IMG/VR virus record: IMGVR_UViG_3300033141_001276
Span: 1-34,816 of that record
Length of the DNA stretch: 34,816 nt
Strand: one strand, 5' to 3'
DNA from: a virus
Positions 21,914 to 29,815 of the stretch are shown in pieces. The translations under genes and the position numbers were made by a program. The notes beneath the pieces were generated by a model. It saw only the letters and a program-made list of their open reading frames with translations, was not told where the DNA came from and searched no databases. Numbering within the stretch: position 1 is the stretch's first letter; every line of letters begins with the position of its first letter.

Positions 21914-22641
21914 CCGCTGGCATTTGTTCATTGTTTCGTAATTCGGCAAGTCGAGCTGACCTAGCTCGTTATCAACAGCAAATAGCAAGTCTAGATTGGC
22001 CTGAGAACGATGTGCGTATTTATTGCACGGAGGGCAACAGCACGGATGATACGCTAAAAATATTGCGTGCGTGGGCCAGGAGCGATAAACGTATCAAAGT
22101 TATACACCACGAACTAGGCGATCATCCGTTTGAGAGCATACCAGACCCCTCCAGATTACGTGCTCTATCAGAGCTATTGCGGGTGACGATCAGGCGCGCG
22201 CTAAACGATCAATGCAAACAAATCCTTTGGCTGGAATCAGATTTGATATGGCGGCCAGATTTGCTCAGGCGGCTGATGCAATGGGAGTTAGACGTAATAG
22301 CGCCTTGGGTATGGGTAGATGTAGGTGGACACGGCGAATCAGACTATAGCGCCTTGGCCGCCCGTGGCGAAAAGACGCGCGTGTTTTATGATACATGGGC
22401 GTTTCATAGACTGAACGGCGTGCAATTTGAACAGCATGAGCCAATGCCGGAGGATATGCGGCCATTTGAGGTGGCCAGCGCCGGATCGTGTTTGCTAATG
22501 AGCAAAGACGCGGCGCTACATGCTTTGCCAACGCAGCAGAATGCTATCCTGGAAGCCTGCAAACATATCCGCGATTTTGGCTACAAAATCTATTGTGATC
22601 CGTCTACAGTTATCTGGCATCCGTGGCCAAGAGGGACATGA
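21910..22641 (+). CDS. GT2-like (GT-A fold) glycosyltransferase
   Basis: 243 residues. N-terminal GICSLFRNSASRADLARYQQQIASL, then IYCTEGNSTDDTLKIL, resembles GT-A family starts. LWLESDLIWRPDLL carries an ExD motif for metal/nucleotide-sugar binding. SAGSCLLMSKDAAL and GYKIYCDPSTVIWHPW resemble the acceptor part. It probably adds a further sugar to the product of the 20747 enzyme. Both overlaps are ATGA type, so translation is coupled. Confidence 0.75.
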   Translation: MTAGICSLFRNSASRADLARYQQQIASLDWPENDVRIYCTEGNSTDDTLKILRAWARSDKRIKVIHHELGDHPFESIPDPSRLRALSELLRVTIRRALNDQCKQILWLESDLIWRPDLLRRLMQWELDVIAPWVWVDVGGHGESDYSALAARGEKTRVFYDTWAFHRLNGVQFEQHEPMPEDMRPFEVASAGSCLLMSKDAALHALPTQQNAILEACKHIRDFGYKIYCDPSTVIWHPWPRGT

Positions 22642-23165
22642 CGAAAACCATATTTGGCGAGGAATATGCAAAATTGCTTGCACAGCACAACTCCGGCAAC
22701 ATTCCGGCGCGCATTAGACAACATACGCCGATAAATCCGGATTGGCGCATACTTGATGTTGGTTGTGGATATGGGCGTACCGTAAACGAGCTCAGAGAGA
22801 GTGGCATTACAGCAACGGGCATCGATATCAATGAATGGCTAATCGCGCATTATGGCAGCCCATATTGTGAGGTTGGGGATGTATGCGCAATGACGTTTGC
22901 CGACAACATTTTCGATCTCGTAATCTCGGTCGGGGTCTTGGAGCACATCCTGGAATACGACCGGGCAATCTCTGAGATGGTGCGGGTGAGCCGCAATCTG
23001 ATTTATATCGAGATAACAACGACAGCACAGGCGCATAATCTATACCTAGACAAAACGCATTGTGTGTTTATGAGCCCAGCAGAATGGCGGGCGGCACTAG
23101 AAGTACACGCGACTATCATTAGCGAGCAAAACGGGAATCGTTTTTTGCTGAAAGTGAAGCAATAA
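22638..23165 (+). CDS. SAM-dependent methyltransferase (class I)
   Basis: 175 residues from ATG 22638 (AAGAGGG upstream, overlap with the previous stop); a GTG at 22623 is a less likely start. Motif I LDVGCGYG (39-46), motif II acidic ID in TGIDI, and a later VGVLEHI block place it in the class I fold of small-molecule or sugar methyltransferases. The neighbours suggest the target is the glycan built by the two transferases. Confidence 0.85.
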   Translation: MTKTIFGEEYAKLLAQHNSGNIPARIRQHTPINPDWRILDVGCGYGRTVNELRESGITATGIDINEWLIAHYGSPYCEVGDVCAMTFADNIFDLVISVGVLEHILEYDRAISEMVRVSRNLIYIEITTTAQAHNLYLDKTHCVFMSPAEWRAALEVHATIISEQNGNRFLLKVKQ

Positions 23166-23650
23166 TGCACAATCTGGGAGTGCATATTGAGCGGGTAACG
23201 CCCTACATGGAGAAGCTGCTGACGCAATTCATAGAAGACAACAGCGCCAGCACAACGTTCACTTTTTTTACGGACAAAACGGCCAACGAGCTAATTGCAC
23301 GTGACGATCTGGCCATGTGGCTCTGGACGCTATATGGCGCGCCTATGGCATATGGGCATATACAGACATTCCCAGACAATCCGCATAAGCAGCACGTGGG
23401 GCGGCTAGGGGTCTGCGTGGATAGAGACTATAGGCGTAACGGGTTGGGCACGGCGATAGTGGCGCATCTCCTACAGGAGGCAAAGACGGCGGGGCTGGCC
23501 AAGGTAGTCGCCACGGTTTATGACGACAACCCGGCGATGCTAGCAATATATCTGGACAAATATGATTTCGTTCAAGAGGGGCGGTTTGTGGACGAAGAGC
23601 ACTGGGGTGGCAAGGCGCGCGATATTTTAAGTTTGGCAAAGAGGATATAG
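23165..23650 (+). CDS. GNAT-family N-acetyltransferase
   Basis: 161 residues. The CoA-binding motif is visible: LGVCVDRDYRRNGLGTAIVAHLL (R-R-N-G-L-G), with YDDNPAMLAIYLDKYDFVQEGRF at the C-terminal side. The family transfers acetyl groups from acetyl-CoA to amines. As the last member of the modification cassette, it may acetylate an amino sugar. The start ATG overlaps the methyltransferase stop. Confidence 0.85.
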   Translation: MHNLGVHIERVTPYMEKLLTQFIEDNSASTTFTFFTDKTANELIARDDLAMWLWTLYGAPMAYGHIQTFPDNPHKQHVGRLGVCVDRDYRRNGLGTAIVAHLLQEAKTAGLAKVVATVYDDNPAMLAIYLDKYDFVQEGRFVDEEHWGGKARDILSLAKRI

Positions 23651-23652
23651 CA

Positions 23653-24210
23653 ATGGCAGCACGTTCAGGCATGGCGAATCTGATTCTTACCTGGCGGCGC
23701 ATGACAGATGACACAGAGAGCGCTGTTTGGGACGATGATCAGGCGCAGGAGATCATGGATCGGCACCGCGCCGATATTTGGAAAGAGGATCTGACGCCAC
23801 AACCATCATTAGAAGATAGCGAAACTGTCTACAAGACGTTTCTGAGCAATTACGAGAATTTTGAGGAGGTCGCCTCCGGCACAACCATCTGGCGGGTCTA
23901 TGATGCAGATGGAGCGATGATTGGCACTGCCGATTATACGCCGGACTATATACGTGGGATTATAACATTTAGCGCAGACCAAGAGGGCAGCACGCGCTAT
24001 CTGGACGCCAGGAGCTATGATCTGGACGGGGCAGCGGCAGACGCGTGGCGTGAGCGGGCGGCCAAAGTGCACAGTTTCTACTCGTTTAGGGCTGGCGAAA
24101 ACAACATGACTCGTTCGGATTGGTTCAAGCACTGCACAGAAATGGCACGATATTATGCTAGGCGCTCCAGGCCGTCGGTGGTCACGATGTTCAGGGGTGA
24201 CGTGACATGA
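23653..24210 (+). CDS. Head-tail connector-like protein
   Basis: 185 residues. It opens with MANLILTWRRMTDDTESAVWDDDQAQEIMDRHR and holds a beta-rich centre, then YARRSRPSVVTMFRGDVT. The layout resembles siphovirus head-tail adaptors encoded immediately before the head closure protein, and the position fits. Sequence evidence is moderate. Confidence 0.6.
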   Translation: MAARSGMANLILTWRRMTDDTESAVWDDDQAQEIMDRHRADIWKEDLTPQPSLEDSETVYKTFLSNYENFEEVASGTTIWRVYDADGAMIGTADYTPDYIRGIITFSADQEGSTRYLDARSYDLDGAAADAWRERAAKVHSFYSFRAGENNMTRSDWFKHCTEMARYYARRSRPSVVTMFRGDVT

Positions 24211-24578
24211 CAACGACCTGGACGGCCGCAGAACTGGCGCAGGCGCGGCTGCACGCCGAGGAGCTATTGCCCAATACGTGTACAATCCAGACGCGGAGCA
24301 CTGCAGCGGATGGTATGGGTGGGGTGACGGAGACATGGAGCGATACGGATGATGTGCCCTGCAGATTGGACGCGGTGAATATGGCCGCCAGAAGCAGCGC
24401 ATCGGGCGAAAAGTTTACTATCCATAATATTTGGTCTTTATTTGTACATTGGGATCGAGCTATTGCGGCGGGGAATCGTGTTGTCATGGGCGGGGATACC
24501 TACGAAGTGTTGTCGGTGCAGGATGACATGGATTGGCGGCTCCTGCGCAAGGCAACATTGCATCGGATAAACGCATGA
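24207..24578 (+). CDS. Head closure / head-tail joining protein
   Basis: 123 residues. CTIQTRSTAADGMGGVTETWSDTDDVPCRLDAV and VVMGGDTYEVLSVQDDMDWRLLRKATLHRI match the beta-barrel head closure proteins (SPP1 gp16-type). These seal the head after packaging and connect it to the tail. The gene overlaps both neighbours by 4 bases. Confidence 0.7.
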   Translation: MTTTWTAAELAQARLHAEELLPNTCTIQTRSTAADGMGGVTETWSDTDDVPCRLDAVNMAARSSASGEKFTIHNIWSLFVHWDRAIAAGNRVVMGGDTYEVLSVQDDMDWRLLRKATLHRINA

Positions 24579-24961
24579 AGCAGCAAATAGCTATCAAACT
24601 AGACACACAACGCCTTGATTTTTTGCGGGGGGCAATACCGGGGCGTGCTGAGGACATACTGGACGTGGGCGCGCGCAATATCGAGACACGGGCCAAGCTG
24701 AGCATGAAAGGTGGGGGTAGTCCACACGTACCGAGTGCGCCGGGTGAGCCGCCACACGTGGACACGGGCGCGCTTAGAGCCAGCATACACGTGGAGAAGC
24801 CCAAGACGCTGGCACGGGATATTATGGACGGTGTCGAATACGGGGTCTATTTGGAATTCGGCACGAGCAGCCCCAGAATGGCAGCTCGCCCTTGGCTGAC
24901 GCCTGCGGTGGAGCAGGAACGCCAGCCGCTATCACGGGCATGGGAGCAATTATGTGAATGA
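24575..24961 (+). CDS. HK97 gp10-like tail completion protein
   Basis: 128 residues from ATG 24575, overlapping the previous stop. The sequence GAPGEPPHVDTGALRASI and VEYGVYLEFGTSSPRMAARPWLTPAVE is the classic HK97 gp10 family signature. Family members act at the head-tail joint as tail completion proteins. The 4-base overlaps link it to the next tiny gene. Confidence 0.85.
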   Translation: MKQQIAIKLDTQRLDFLRGAIPGRAEDILDVGARNIETRAKLSMKGGGSPHVPSAPGEPPHVDTGALRASIHVEKPKTLARDIMDGVEYGVYLEFGTSSPRMAARPWLTPAVEQERQPLSRAWEQLCE

Positions 24962-25080
24962 AAACAACAGCTACACGTAGGCGACGCCCTTGTCCGGGAA
25001 GTAAAATCAGAAGCGGAGGCCGTGGGCGGGGTCTTGGTACGGGCAGGGGGCGAGGGCCAATAGGACGGCGTAAGAGATGA
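24958..25080 (+). CDS. 40-residue Arg/Gly-rich peptide
   Basis: The whole reading frame is Arg- and Gly-rich (RRRRPCPGSKIRSGGRGRG, then GRGRGPIGRRKR). It begins with an ATGA overlap after the gp10-like gene and ends with an ATGA overlap into the tail terminator gene. Double coupling in a packed structural operon argues for translation. It could bind nucleic acid or a negatively charged surface in the connector. It is easily missed by annotation pipelines because of its length. Confidence 0.5.
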   Translation: MKTTATRRRRPCPGSKIRSGGRGRGLGTGRGRGPIGRRKR

Positions 25081-25487
25081 ATGCACTAGAGACGGCACTG
25101 TATAGCAAACTCACGGACGGTACGGCACTAACGGCAAAGTTGGCGGGGACGGCGAGCGTGTATAACCAGATTGCGCCACGGGGGGCGGCAATGCCCTACG
25201 TCGTTTTTGGCCTTCAGGGAGGTGGTGATGAAAACATAACACCGGCGCGCTTCAAGAATCTCGTTTATTCTGTTAAGGCAGTCAGCGAAAGCAGCATGAA
25301 AAGCGCCGGAGAGATTGATGCCGAGATTGATAATCTGTTGCACAAAGGGACACTGAGCGTAACCGGCTGGGGCGTGATGTGGTGTATGCGCGAGGCTGAC
25401 TATCGCTATACAGAGACAACGGCAGAGGGGCGCAACGTTTGGCATGTGGGTGGGAACTATCGTATAAGGTTATATGATAACACTTAG
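25077..25487 (+). CDS. Tail terminator protein (DUF3168/gp17-like)
   Basis: 136 residues. ALETALYSKLTDGTALTAKLAGTASVYNQIAPRGAAMPYVVFGLQGG is the family start; a beta-alpha middle and YTETTAEGRNVWHVGGNYRIRLY follow. These proteins cap the tail tube at its head-proximal end. The ATG overlaps the RG peptide's stop. Confidence 0.75.
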   Translation: MNALETALYSKLTDGTALTAKLAGTASVYNQIAPRGAAMPYVVFGLQGGGDENITPARFKNLVYSVKAVSESSMKSAGEIDAEIDNLLHKGTLSVTGWGVMWCMREADYRYTETTAEGRNVWHVGGNYRIRLYDNT

Positions 25488-25498
25488 GGGGTATTAAC

Positions 25499-25882
25499 AT
25501 GGCAGTGGACGGGTACACGGGGACGGCGGCGAGCATCGTATTCAATTCGACAGTGCTGAATACATATTATCGCAGTGCAGAGCCGTCGCAGGAAGTCGAT
25601 CTCGTCGACAAAAGCGCGGGCGCAGATAGCGAAAAGACCTATCTGGCCGCACTCAAAGACGGCTCGATGAGTGTAGAATTGGTTATGCCTAGTGGGACGG
25701 CTGGTACGGCGCTGTGGGCTGCAATAGCGCCCGGCACTGAGGGGACGCTAGAATGGGGCGGCGAAGGCACGGCTCTCACGGAATCAGTCAATGCTATTGT
25801 CAAGTCGCGCGGAAGGCCACTATCGTACAATGATCTAACGACCGTTTCAGTCGAGTTCCAGTTCAGCGGCGCGGTTTCATAA
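25499..25882 (+). CDS. Major tail (tube) protein
   Basis: 127 residues, beta-rich, with a hydrophobic/Gly/Thr pattern (MAVDGYTGTAASIVFNSTVLNTYYRSAEPSQ, then DGSMSVELVMPSGTAGTALWAA and LSYNDLTTVSVEFQFSGAVS). The placement between the tail terminator and the frameshifted chaperone genes is diagnostic for the tube protein in siphoviruses. Confidence 0.75.
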   Translation: MAVDGYTGTAASIVFNSTVLNTYYRSAEPSQEVDLVDKSAGADSEKTYLAALKDGSMSVELVMPSGTAGTALWAAIAPGTEGTLEWGGEGTALTESVNAIVKSRGRPLSYNDLTTVSVEFQFSGAVS

Positions 25883-25909
25883 TACGCGCCAGCAGTACAA
25901 AGGAGAAAT

Positions 25910-26212
25910 ATGGATATTGTCATTAATGGCAAGCGTGTCACGTTGCGGGAGCATTTCCCCACGCGGCAATATGATGACCTGCGCCGGCAATTCGTGGCGC
26001 TGGGCAATGATACGCCCTGGCAAGAGCGGGCGAAACTGTTGCAGCGCTTTGTCAAAGAGTGGGAATTCGAGGGCGCCCCGGATGATATAGAGAGCTGGGG
26101 CGACCTCGATCTATTTGATGAAACGCTGCCACTAGAGGCCGAGATTGGCAAGGTGATCGAACGCCGCATGACCTGGGCAAAAAACTCGGACAGCGGGTCT
26201 ATCACGCCGTAA
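25910..26212 (+). CDS. Tail assembly chaperone, short form (G-like)
   Basis: 100 residues, alpha-helical and acidic with no catalytic motif. It is the zero-frame product before the frameshift site at 26179. Its position between the tube protein and tape measure is that of the G protein of lambda-like phages, which binds the tape measure during tail assembly. Confidence 0.8.
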   Translation: MDIVINGKRVTLREHFPTRQYDDLRRQFVALGNDTPWQERAKLLQRFVKEWEFEGAPDDIESWGDLDLFDETLPLEAEIGKVIERRMTWAKNSDSGSITP

Positions 26213-26391
26213 GGCGCGGCGATCCGCTCCCCATAGAAGCTGAACGCATTCTATTGGCTGAGCGTATGCACTGGACGCTGGAATACATAGATAGTCTAGA
26301 TATTGACGACTATCTGGCTACGTTGCAAGTTGTGAACGGATTGGATATGGCGCGGGCGCATAATCAAACTAGAGCACAGGAAAGGCGCTAA
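25910..26391 (+). CDS. Tail assembly chaperone, long form (GT-like -1 frameshift product)
   Basis: A -1 shift at AAAAAAC (26179-26185) moves the ribosome from TWAKN to a frame that stays open to TAA 26389-26391. About 70 residues are added (KKLGQRVYHAVRRGDPL...HNQTRAQERR), giving about 160. The stop is directly before the tape measure ATG 26392. The G/GT ratio is set by such shifts in many siphoviruses. The coding style of the added part (charged, helical) fits gpT. Confidence 0.85.
26179..26228 (+). promoter_or_regulatory. Programmed -1 frameshift site with stimulatory stem-loop
   Basis: The slippery heptamer A-AAA-AAC is in register with the zero frame (codons GCA AAA AAC). After a 6-base spacer, AGCGG (26192-26196) pairs with CCGCT (26224-26228). 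Inside that, CGCC (26205-26208) pairs with GGCG (26213-26216) around a GNRA loop (GTAA). The spacing and structure match the canonical -1 frameshift signal. Confidence 0.85.
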
Positions 26392-29300
26392 ATGGCACAG
26401 CAAATTGCATCGCTCTATGCGCGCATCGGCGCCGACGTGTCGGGGCTGACCAAGGGACTTGCTACAGCCAAGGACAAACTCCAGGGCGCGGGTAAGGCCA
26501 TGATGAGCGTGGGCGCAAAGCTCACCATGGGCGTTACCACGCCAATAGTGGGTATGGGCATAGCTGCACTCAAGGGCGCTATAGATGTTGAGTCGGCCTT
26601 TGCGGGCGTGATCAAAACCACCGACGGGCTAACAGACAAATACGGCGAATTGAATGATACGGGCCAGGATTTGAAACGCGGGTTTCAGGACTTGGCCCTA
26701 TCTATACCTGTAGATGTTGCTGACCTGATGGGCATTGGCGAGCTGGGTGGCCAGCTAGGCATATCGCGTGAGAATCTGTTGGAATTCACCGAAACCATGG
26801 CCGCCCTGGGCGTATCTACAAACATGACTGGGGAGCAGGCTGCCACGGCGCTGGCTCAAATAGCCAACGTCATGGGAACGCCACAGGAAGAAATAGAGCG
26901 TATGGGGGCCTCTATTGTAGCTCTGGGCAACAACTTCGCCACGACCGAAAGCGATATAACCAATTTCGCCACACGTATAGCCGGTGCTGGTGAAATCGCC
27001 GGACTGACCGAGGCGGATGTTTTCGGTATGGCGGCGGCCTTTAGCTCTGTTGGCATCCAGGCCGAGGCCGGTGGTACGGCCGTGCAAAAAGTGCTCATGA
27101 AAATGAATCAGGCTGTGGTGGGCAATACAGGCGAGCTAATTGACAATTCTGACAAGATCGCTAAAAATCAAGCGAAATTGAACGATCTCAACGCGTCTCT
27201 TGCCATTGCCATACAAAAGCAAGCGGAATTTGGCAGCAAAACAAAACAAAGCTCACGCATGGCGGCACAGGCGCGTATTGATAAACTAACACGTCAGATT
27301 GAAGATCAAACCGAGGCGCTGGCATTGCTCAACGCAGAACACGGTACGATGGCAGATGCGGGGGCGATAGAGGTATTCGCCAAGACTGCTGGTATGGCAG
27401 CAGAAGATTTTGCTAAACTCTGGGGCGAGGACGCGGGCAAAGCGTTTGCTCAATTTGTTACGGGACTAGGGGCGGCTGGCGACGATGCCATGGGGATTCT
27501 GGAAAGTCTAGACCTCAAAGACCAACGGCTACTGCGTGCTTTTCTGTCACTGGCCGGGGCGGGCGATTTGATCACGCGCAGCATGGATATGTCCAATGAT
27601 GCCTGGGCGGAAAATACGGCGCTAACCACGGAAGCGGGGCAGAGATACAAGACAACCGCCTCAAAGCTCGCCGTGCTCAAAAATGCCGTAACCGATGTTG
27701 CCGTCAGCTTTGGTGACCTGTTGCTCCCGTTTCTGCAACAATTCATGGATTTGCTACGGCTAGCTATTGCATTTGTCGGCGGCCTCACCGATAAGCAAAA
27801 AAAGCTCGTATTGGTTATTTTAGGCATTGCGGCGGCGGCGGGGCCGGTGCTGACGGTGCTAGGCGGCCTGGCTACAGTTATTGGCGCACTGGCCTCCCCC
27901 ATCGGTCTTGTGGTGGCGGGCATAATCGCCCTAGGCGCGGCGTTCGTCAAATCGCAGGGCGGAATCGGCGGCGCGGTCGCTAAACTGCAGGCCCTTTGGG
28001 CGATGGTCTCTGAAAAGGTGCAGCCCGTGCTAGCCGCATTGGGCGAATTCTGGGATGGGCTATGGATGCAACTACAGGCCACATTCGGGCCTATCATGCA
28101 GAACATAACAGACAAAATCGGCGCACTAGCCAGCGATGCCAAGGATTTCTTTACTACAGAATTCGGGGTTATTGCTGACTGGGTACAAACGAATATGCCA
28201 CTAATCCAGAGCACAATCAGTATTGTGCTCTACAAAATACGCTCTGTCTGGGATACGGTCTGGCCATACCTGAGCCAGACACTGAGCGCAACATGGGAAA
28301 TAATCAAGACCGTCGTTTCAACAGCTACTGAGGCCGTGCTGGGCATCATCAAGGCCGTCATGCTGGCTATAAATGGTGATTGGGCGGGCGCGTGGGAAGA
28401 AATCAAGGGCGTGGCCGTAACGCTACTTGAGGGAATAGGAACCGTCGTCCAAACAAATCTAGACCTAATCCTAGGCTTTTTCGGCACAAACCTGGCTGCC
28501 GTATGGGAGACCATTAAGACGTGGGCCACGAATGCCTATGAATCGTTTACAACTTGGATTGACGATACAGCCACAGCCATAGAGACGTTTTTCACGGGAC
28601 TACCCGCCAGGTTCGTGACTTGGCTGGACGATGCAAAGACGGCTATTTTGGGTAGGATCAGTGAGTGGAGAACGGCGGGCGGGGATCTAATCCGTGGGCT
28701 AATCGATGGCGTCGGCGATCTGGCAGAGGCGCTCAGAAGGAAATTGGTAGAAACCGCGAGTGCGGCATGGCAGGCATTGCTGGCCTTCTTTGGCATAAGC
28801 TCGCCCTCCACGCTGACCATGGAGGCCGGTATTGCCATCATGCAGGGACTGGCAGCGGGGTTGGATGAGGGTGAGGCAGACACGTTGTCCGCAGTCGCTC
28901 GCATGGCGCAGAATATAGCTGGCGCTTTTGCAGACTTTGCGGGCATAGCCACTATAAATTTTAGCTCCCCACCAGATCTGACGGGGCTAGATGCTTGGCT
29001 AGATTCGCTTGTAGCCGTTACTGATGGCGTAATGGAGCGCTTAGTAGACATCAAAGAAGTTTGGGGACGGTGGGTGCTTAAGGCGGCTGCAGAGACTGCC
29101 GATAGCGTGGGCAAAGTGCTGGGCATACTCAAAACGGCTATGGATATACCCGACATTGCTCCCGACTTTGGGGCGCGTCTGACGGCCTATCTTGATGCGG
29201 TATTGATAGCCATTGATCCCATCATGGAACGACTAGTAGACATCAAAGAAGTTTGGGGACGATGGGTACTTAAGGCGGCTGCAGAGACTGCCGATAGCGT

Positions 29301-29811
29301 GGGCAAAGTGCTGAATGTCCTGAGTTTTGGGCAAATCTTTGCAGACATGGCGAGCCTTGAAACGGGCGGGCTCAGCACGTTTATTGATGGTGTTGTTGAC
29401 GCTATGGATATGGCCGCAGACAAACTCGTGCCAGCGCTGGAAAGCATCAAGGAGCGGTTTGGCGACGCGCTTGCATCGGCGCGTGACACTGGCGATATAG
29501 TTGGTGACATAATACACACCATCGCGCAGGCCGTGAAGGATAGCGAGGCGGCGCTGAACCTGGGTGGGTTTGATCTTGGCGGGATACGCGCCCTGTTCAC
29601 GCAATGGCAACAGGTTACGAATCTGGCCGCACAACGCACGGCGGCGGGCGGTGGTCTTGTACCTGCCCCTGCCACGGCTGCTACAGGTGGCGGCTCGTTT
29701 ACTATCAATCTCTTGGTAAATGGAGAGCAGCTGGGCTCCTATCCCGTGCGCATGGACGAAGCGGCGCAGACAGACATAGACTTGGCGACGCTGCTAACAC
29801 AGGTGGCATAA
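26392..29811 (+). CDS. Tail tape measure protein
   Basis: 1139 residues. The N-terminal 250 residues match the TP901-type tape measure (GADVSGLTKGLATAKDKLQGAGKAMMSVG; LTEADVFGMAAAFSSVGIQAEAGGTAVQKVL). A hydrophobic region at about 480-525 (LVLVILGIAAAAGPVLTVLGGLATVIGALASPIGLVVAGIIALGAAF) is the membrane-inserting part. Residues 881-910 and 945-974 are near-identical. At about 1.5 A per residue, the tail would be about 170 nm, an inference. There is no clear peptidase or lysozyme domain. Confidence 0.95.
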   Translation: MAQQIASLYARIGADVSGLTKGLATAKDKLQGAGKAMMSVGAKLTMGVTTPIVGMGIAALKGAIDVESAFAGVIKTTDGLTDKYGELNDTGQDLKRGFQDLALSIPVDVADLMGIGELGGQLGISRENLLEFTETMAALGVSTNMTGEQAATALAQIANVMGTPQEEIERMGASIVALGNNFATTESDITNFATRIAGAGEIAGLTEADVFGMAAAFSSVGIQAEAGGTAVQKVLMKMNQAVVGNTGELIDNSDKIAKNQAKLNDLNASLAIAIQKQAEFGSKTKQSSRMAAQARIDKLTRQIEDQTEALALLNAEHGTMADAGAIEVFAKTAGMAAEDFAKLWGEDAGKAFAQFVTGLGAAGDDAMGILESLDLKDQRLLRAFLSLAGAGDLITRSMDMSNDAWAENTALTTEAGQRYKTTASKLAVLKNAVTDVAVSFGDLLLPFLQQFMDLLRLAIAFVGGLTDKQKKLVLVILGIAAAAGPVLTVLGGLATVIGALASPIGLVVAGIIALGAAFVKSQGGIGGAVAKLQALWAMVSEKVQPVLAALGEFWDGLWMQLQATFGPIMQNITDKIGALASDAKDFFTTEFGVIADWVQTNMPLIQSTISIVLYKIRSVWDTVWPYLSQTLSATWEIIKTVVSTATEAVLGIIKAVMLAINGDWAGAWEEIKGVAVTLLEGIGTVVQTNLDLILGFFGTNLAAVWETIKTWATNAYESFTTWIDDTATAIETFFTGLPARFVTWLDDAKTAILGRISEWRTAGGDLIRGLIDGVGDLAEALRRKLVETASAAWQALLAFFGISSPSTLTMEAGIAIMQGLAAGLDEGEADTLSAVARMAQNIAGAFADFAGIATINFSSPPDLTGLDAWLDSLVAVTDGVMERLVDIKEVWGRWVLKAAAETADSVGKVLGILKTAMDIPDIAPDFGARLTAYLDAVLIAIDPIMERLVDIKEVWGRWVLKAAAETADSVGKVLNVLSFGQIFADMASLETGGLSTFIDGVVDAMDMAADKLVPALESIKERFGDALASARDTGDIVGDIIHTIAQAVKDSEAALNLGGFDLGGIRALFTQWQQVTNLAAQRTAAGGGLVPAPATAATGGGSFTINLLVNGEQLGSYPVRMDEAAQTDIDLATLLTQVA
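29032..29313 (+). repeat. 90-bp direct repeat in the tape measure gene
   Basis: Copy 1 at 29032-29121 and copy 2 at 29224-29313 start 192 bp apart and differ at about five bases. Both encode the same 30 residues (MERLVDIKEVWGRWVLKAAA...). A third, degenerate unit may follow at about 29400-29500. It records a recent in-frame duplication of a 64-residue unit. Confidence 0.9.
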
Positions 29812-29815
29812 TAAC

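Noticed and set aside
27450-28214. Long antisense reading frame (254 residues) opposite the tape measure gene
   Set aside because: It lies wholly within a well-supported gene on the other strand, has Ser/Ala-rich shadow composition and no credible start signals.
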